DNA of 64,000 bases, taken from NCBI GenBank assembly GCA_023653785.1, contig JAMKCH010012506.1, forward strand, positions 1-64,000, in the 5' to 3' direction. The notes beneath the pieces were generated by a model. It worked only from the letters and a program-made list of their open reading frames with translations, was not told the DNA's origin and ran no database searches. The position numbers and the translations under genes were made by a program. This DNA is from Ophioderma brevispina (Eukaryota; Echinodermata; Ophiuroidea; Amphilepidida; Ophiodermatidae). Of the stretch, positions 58,440-64,000 are shown piece after piece. Positions within the stretch are counted from its first letter, which is position 1; every line of letters starts with the position of its first letter.

Positions 58440-59135
58440 AATATTTATTGTCATGTTCATTTATACTCTTCAACCATCCATCGTTGCCTATTACTACACC
58501 ATACTAATTAGGGCACCAACAATTGTCCCTGGGCCGGTGATAGAAAACTGAGCCGGTGTTTTTAGAAATATTGCGCTGAAGCACGAGACACAAAATTGCA
58601 TATTATCTTAAATAGCCTCTAAAACCCAATGGAGAAATCATCTCATTTGATGTGAACCATGTGATACATATTTTTGTCTTCTAACATCCAAATGACAGGA
58701 AGCGTTTCAAAAAAATTGATAATAAAATAATGGAGTCGGCTGCGCCTTCAATACAGGTTAGAAAATGTATGTTTAAAATCGGGTCACTACCTTTAAAGCT
58801 TAGGAGTGTTAATATTCAATACGTTTTCTTGATAGGAGCCCAGCATACCACCTGACACATACACATCTGAGCAGGCCCGTGAAACCTAATTTTGTCAAAG
58901 AGTCGGTTATACTAAGTCCGTGGGGAGGGGGTACCTGGCGAGAGGTTTGTGACCCGGTAGTTTGGTCCATGGTACGATCGCTAATAGCCTTGTTCCAGAA
59001 CCTCGTCAATTTTACCAGAATGGTCAACAGTTTGGTATCTGAAGAAAGCTTTATTTTTCTTCATTTTTCATTACGGTTTTTAGCTCTCACTCAAGAAGGG
59101 GTTGAAATGTCGGTGCAAAAACTTTACAGATGATG
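58440..59135. other. Loop of the inverted structure, no gene recognised
   Basis: Overlapping short frames at 58809-59133 on both strands have no recognisable motif. Confidence 0.4.
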
Positions 59136-59139
59136 TAAA

Positions 59140-59990
59140 GTGCTAGGGTTGGGGTTATAGAGAGTGTTATGTGTTTTGGGTTAGGGCATTTAGAGGGTTA
59201 TAGTGGGGGGGTTTACGAGTACACGATAGAAATCGTGTTAGTGTGGATAGACAGACTCATGTCTCACATTCGATGGGAGAATGTTACGAGTTAGGGCTAG
59301 GTGTTTTTATATTACAAATTTTTTCGAAGGTTAGAGGTTGGTGTTATGAATTGGAGTCAAAAGGTTTATAAACAGGTTTGAATTTCATACTGTTCTAAGT
59401 AAAAATTTAGTTTTGTCTAAAATTGACAGTTATGCGATTTGTTCTTTATAAAGTAACTACAAATTTTCCAATTTAATGCCAATGTCAAAATAACTGAAAA
59501 AAAATTATAAAGTTGAAATGCAGAAGAAAATGTTTTTTCTGCTTTCTGGTGGCAGAATATTCCACTTAGACCAGGTTAAACTTTAGACCGGGTCTGAACT
59601 CTGTGCATCACGGACCTTAAAAGTTGGTGTGGTTCAGGATGTTAGCGTGTTTCAAATTTGGAGTTAGGGAGGGTTTTTGAAACTAGGATGTTAGCACCGT
59701 GTGTTAAGAGTTGACGTTGGGGGTTAGGTGTTAGTGTTTGGATTGGTACAGGTGTAGGTTAGAGTTGGGTTACGATGTTTGGAATTGGAGTTTGTGTGTT
59801 TTAGGGATTGCAAGTACGGTTCGGGGTTCTGATCTTATAGGGTTATAGTATTGGGTGTTAGGGCTTATTGTGTTTTGCCTTGCAATCTTGGGGTTAAGGG
59901 TGGTAAAGGATTTGGGTGCAAGGATTTGTGTTACGACTTAGCTTGCCCGTTGTTGGCTTTGGAGAGTGGTAAGTTTGGTTGGGTTGTGAT
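59140..59990 (+). repeat. G+T-rich degenerate TTAGGG-like stretch
   Basis: Frequent but irregular GGGTTAG, GTTAGGG, TAGGTGTTAG and GGTTAGAG words occur on the plus strand, with strong strand asymmetry. About 59390-59640 is unrelated A/T-rich sequence within it. It resembles a decayed telomere-type or simple G/T repeat, not a clean interstitial telomere. Confidence 0.5.
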
Positions 59991-61730
59991 GATTTGAGGT
60001 ATTATGGTTTTAGAGGTTTTGATTACCAAAAACATATTTACCTCCAAATCAACCTTCAATTGGATCTCAGATGACCTCATTTGGCCTCTACCTGACCCTA
60101 GTATGGACCCATGCAAATTTAAAACTTGTCATAAACCAGTTTTAGCTAGGGTGGTCGTATACACTCTCCAATGATATATTATTTGTCCAGCAGTACTTCG
60201 GGGAAATAGAGCAGGGGTGATCTATTGAGGGAGCGCTTTTTTTACGCCTCAACTATACCTAATTATGCCTATAATCCCTAAAGTGCGTTTTGACCTTTAT
60301 GTCATTGTAACTCATTACCCATGTGATTTGAAAGTTATGTTTCTGACTACTTCTTATATACAATCAAAAATGCAATGCGACCATATTTAAGCAAAAACTG
60401 AATGAAAACCATAATTTTGGGGAAAAAGGTGTGAACATATATGAAGAACCTATACCAAAAATAACCTAATATCTTACGACTTGTGACCTTTGACCCCATG
60501 TCACATCAGGTCATTTATTGAGTGATTCATTTTGGTATCCTCTTTTAGGGAAAATTATGATCTCTTTAATTAGTACCTAAATCATGCCACTTGGTCAAAA
60601 AAATGTAGATAATGTTGTTTTTGCTACCTTCAGAAAGGGAAAATGAGTACAGGTACAGACCTAGTCTGTAATTTTTATCATTTGGCATATCAATACAATA
60701 TTTTTTTCATTTGAAACTATCATGCGCTGCGCATCAAAGACACATTCCTTACAAATTTAATTTGTTAAAAAAATCATAAAATGGGTTCTTTTTATAATAC
60801 CCACGAAAGAGAACATTATAGACTCAAAAAGTAACAGCACTAATACTGTTTGGAAGAAAATGTTAGCAGTATTATCTTAAAAACGCAATTTGGATTATCA
60901 AAAATACATTTTACATACAATAACATCCAAAATATCAATTAACCTTATTATTGGTTCTCAGATGACCTCCTTTGACCTCTAAATGACCCCTGAATTGACC
61001 TGGGCAAATTTATAATCTTGTCATAGACCAGTGTAGAGTAGGGTGTTTGTATACACTTTCCATGATACCTTCTCTGTCCGTAGTACCTCAGGTAAGGGAA
61101 ACCTAAGTTACCTACTGAGCCTTTTACGGCCTCAGCTATACCTACTTGCCTTTGTTTCTACAAAGTGCGTTGAGACCTTTCAACTCAACGTAACCCATTA
61201 ACCCATGTGATTTTGAAGTTATGCTTCTTGGCCTACTCTACAACTACATCAAGATTGCAGCGAACATATTTACGTTAAGCAAAAACTGAGTAAAACAGGA
61301 TGCGGAAAATGTGAACATAAAGATGTAAACTTCTATGCTGGAAATACACAAAAATGAATGAACCTTGTGAACTTTGACCCCCAGGTCACATCACGTCACC
61401 TTGCCAGGGGTTCATTTTGATATCCTCTGTTAGAAACATTATTAGGTATATATTGGTACATAAATCATCCAATTGGTCAATGATAGTGGAGATAATGGTT
61501 TTGTTCTGGTACCCCCTTATATTTTGCAAGCTGACTCTACTAGGGCCTCATCCACGATAATCTCCAAATTATCGTCCCAAACTATATATGGGACAATGTT
61601 TTCGCGTTGGGAACATCACAACATTCTTAAAAACTAACACTATTAGCATCACAAAAATTTAACCAAGATGTACCTTAAAAAATCTAACCTATTTTGGGTG
61701 CATGGGGCCCCCCCTTAGCCCCCCACCTAT
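59990..61730 (-). repeat. Right arm of the large inverted structure
   Basis: Reverse complement of the units in 53572-56345. Two units are visible (about 59995-60660 and 60660-61500) plus the outer terminal segment to 61730. Shared blocks include TTTGACCCC(A/C)(T/G)GTCACATCA, CATTTTGGTATCCTC, CCATGTGATTTTGAAGTTATG, GTACCTCAGGTAAGG and CACAACATTCTTAAAA. Confidence 0.85.
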
Positions 61731-61741
61731 ATATTCTAAAT

Positions 61742-62455
61742 GTACAGAGTGTCCCCCAAAATCAAGCAATCCTTCGCATTTGGTGCTATAATTTCAAATT
61801 TACTGAGAATTATTCAAATTTTATAAATAGATTCTGAATGAAGAACGAGTTTCGTATATCCTGTCCAATTTTGATCTGATAACGGTCATTTGGTTTTGGA
61901 AACAAGGCTATGATTACCCGATGCCAAATGACCTCTTACAAGTGTTGCCTTATATCGTTTGAGCTGGTTCCCCTTGAAAAGTTGAATAAAATGTCCTTTC
62001 ATCTACAATAATCCCTGGTACTGATCCCGTCCCTTTTTGTTTTAAAATAATTACTAAAATATGTGCCGTTATTGTTTTTATATAAAATCCACTGTCTTTT
62101 GTCGTCTGCACATTATTTTCCTCTACTCATAGAATAGTAACTTAGCGACTTGCCAAACTTAAATGTTTCAACTTCAGTGTGTCTGAGAAATCCGCGTGAA
62201 TATTGACATTTGTAGCGGAGGGATTAAATACCAAATGAATGGAAATGCTTGGGGCTATAATTTCACAATTATTTTTAAAATGTTGAAATTTTGCGATATA
62301 TTTGTAAGGCCTATCCTTTTCTCCACATACTGTTCAAATTTCATCTGATTTGCTTCACTGATTTTTAGAACAAAGACGAATACGTAAGTAAACCACAATT
62401 TAAGCCGTTCCAAGTTTGACTGATGAATACACAATCAAGGCATGTTTAGGTATGT
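61742..62455 (-). mobile_element. Half-copy of the 38924-40390 foldback element
   Basis: It follows the reverse complement of 40390-39705 almost from end to end. Shared blocks are CAATCCTT, GAATTATTCAAATTTTA, ATCCTGTCCAATTTT, CTTGAAAAGTTGAATAAAATG, AACTTAGCGACTTG and GCATGCCTTGATTGTG in inverse. It stops inside the spacer of the full element. It abuts the outer edge of the large inverted structure at about 61730. Confidence 0.85.
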
Positions 62456-62514
62456 ATGTATGTCTCTCTCTTTATAGTATAGTCCCTGAAGAAGAAATAC
62501 ACATACTACGTGGA

Positions 62515-63900
62515 AAAAATTGTTATTGAGCTGATTTTTTCACCAGACATGCAGAATACACCATATAACAACGTCCAAAATCCCCATGAATCCCCTTTGG
62601 GGAAAATTTTTTATCCAAGATGGCCGCCAAAATAGCTGAAATTGCATATAATTAGCTATATCTTGGCTTCTCAAGTAGATGTGTTGTTGACTTTAGTCTA
62701 AATCTAAATTATCCATGTTTTCCCTGTGTTGAAATTCAAAATGGTCGCCATTACATATAATTTGCTTTATCTCAACTTCAGAACAAGGAAAAAGAGGGAT
62801 AACGAAACAAAAAAATAAATTATAGCTAAATAAATATATATAAGCGAATAATAAAAATGACAAGAAATAATTATAAATGATTAAATATAAATAAGTGAAT
62901 AAATAAATAGATATAAATAAATAAAGAGAAATTTTGTAAAAAGGACTAGTACAAATGACGGAACCTGAATTTGTAATAAGAAGTCCTCTTGAGGTGTTTT
63001 CACACCCAAATGTTATTTCTCCCAATTTCTGGGATTCATCTTTTATATATTTCTTTCACACTACAGTTTTCATTTCTGGTACTTGGTTGTAAAAATAGAA
63101 ATATATATGGCCTATTGTTTCTATGCCCATTTCTGGCAAGACGTACGTGTGTAGGCCTATAATTAATTTTGCGTTTATGTAAACAGTATACGAAAACTGC
63201 ATTATACTAAACTATTAAAACCATTCTTTCGAATTAGTATTATATTGAGCGGCGTACTGGTTCTCATTGTGCAGTTTTGGGAAATTGCATTCTGATTAAG
63301 TTCAAATAACATAACACCCAAGTCATTCTTTTGAATAGACTAAAGATGACCTAAAATTACTACTATTTGGTAATAATCAAACAATCCTTTCGGGATTAAT
63401 GCTTTTAAACAACCCTCCTATATATGCGACAGTTTGACCGAGCTTCCTTGCAGGAGACGCAAAGGAAAGTATTGTCTTGAGGAAGCTACTTATATGGAAA
63501 AAATGTGCGCAAATTGTTCACCATTTTGATGATGGCCATTTTTGGATTTTGAGTTAAGGAAAAATCATGATTTAGATTTAACAAAAACTGAATTTTTTGA
63601 CCCAAAACCTATTAAAAACTTTAGATATATCTAATTAATAAAATGGCTGCCATTTTTGGATTTCCGACGTGAAGGAAGCCATCAGTGATTTAGATTGGTA
63701 CATAATGGATTCGCTTTTTGACCCCCAAAAAAAACATATTCCAAAACACTAAAATCAATCCAACAATCTCCTTTAAAGCTGAGATATAGCTATGTGGCGG
63801 CCAATCTTGTATAAAAATTCCCAAGGGATTTTATGGGGTTTTGGAATATGTTGTTGTATGATGCATTCTGCTTATCTGGTGCAAAATCAGCTCAATACCA
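62515..63900. mobile_element. Inverted-repeat element with about 170-bp arms
   Basis: The left arm at 62515-62690 (TTATTGAGCTGATTTT, CAGACATGCAGAATACA, CATATAACAAC, CCAAAATCCCCATGAATCCC, AGCTATATCT) matches the reverse complement of 63775-63905. The interior contains repeated AAATGGC(C/T)GCCA words and A/T-rich sequence, with no coding frame. A T-rich run follows at 63901-63923. Confidence 0.7.
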
Positions 63901-64000
63901 TTTTTTTTGTTTTTTTTTTTTTTTCCGGGTCAAAACCCCCAGGTACCACCCTATTCTCCCTTACCCACCTCTTTAGTTTATGTTCAAATTGGGCCATTAT

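Noticed and set aside
1..64000. CRISPR arrays, rRNA genes or bacterial operons
   Set aside because: Regular repeats here are satellites or minisatellites without unique spacers, and no ribosomal sequence was recognised.

Overview
The window looks like gene-poor, repeat-dense nuclear DNA of an animal, most likely a marine invertebrate. The evidence is one intron-containing solute-carrier gene, degraded LINE and Penelope-like retroelements, many short inverted-repeat DNA transposon derivatives, and long minisatellite arrays. Phylum is a guess: repeat style suggests an echinoderm or hemichordate, but nothing here proves it. I see no bacterial-type operons, no CRISPR array and no rRNA.

One real protein-coding gene is recognised. 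It is a cationic-amino-acid-transporter-type SLC7A gene on the minus strand. Its large first coding exon is 35542-37156, with one apparent single-base frameshift near 35713-35727. A second 109-bp exon, too short to stand out as an open frame, lies at 33119-33227 and is joined by a phase-0 intron of about 2.3 kb. The terminal exon was not found. The intron holds a 3 x 200 bp tandem repeat and a short TTCGGAATA-type array.

Layout: 0-10 kb is intergenic, with small inverted-repeat elements, a TTCGGAATAGCGG minisatellite at 2.0-2.6 kb and three copies of an unnamed interspersed repeat (3.8, 8.1 and 9.4 kb). 11.8-13.5 kb is a nest of three TTAA-ended short elements around a tRNA-like block. 16.55-18.76 kb is a homogeneous 17-bp satellite (about 129.6 units). 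19.4-22.9 kb carries two LINE remnants in opposite orientation. 23.4-24.6 kb and 26.7-27.7 kb hold short DNA transposon derivatives. 30.0-31.8 kb is a composite palindrome made of inverted 30-bp minisatellites inside direct repeats. 38.2-38.6 kb is the 3' part of a Penelope-like element with a GIY-YIG nuclease domain. 38.9-40.4 kb and 41.4-42.3 kb are foldback elements. 43.1-46.9 kb holds a promoter-like or LTR-like block, a tRNA-derived SINE and two more LINE remnants. 53.6-61.7 kb is a very large inverted structure whose arms are tandem units of about 0.85 kb. 61.7-63.9 kb holds another foldback arm and another inverted-repeat element.

Apart from the transporter, the coding signals are decayed mobile elements. 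The long open frames over the 17-bp satellite and the 30-bp minisatellites are artefacts of repeats without stop codons. The most interesting material is structural: several independent near-palindromes and array families that recur at distant places in the window.
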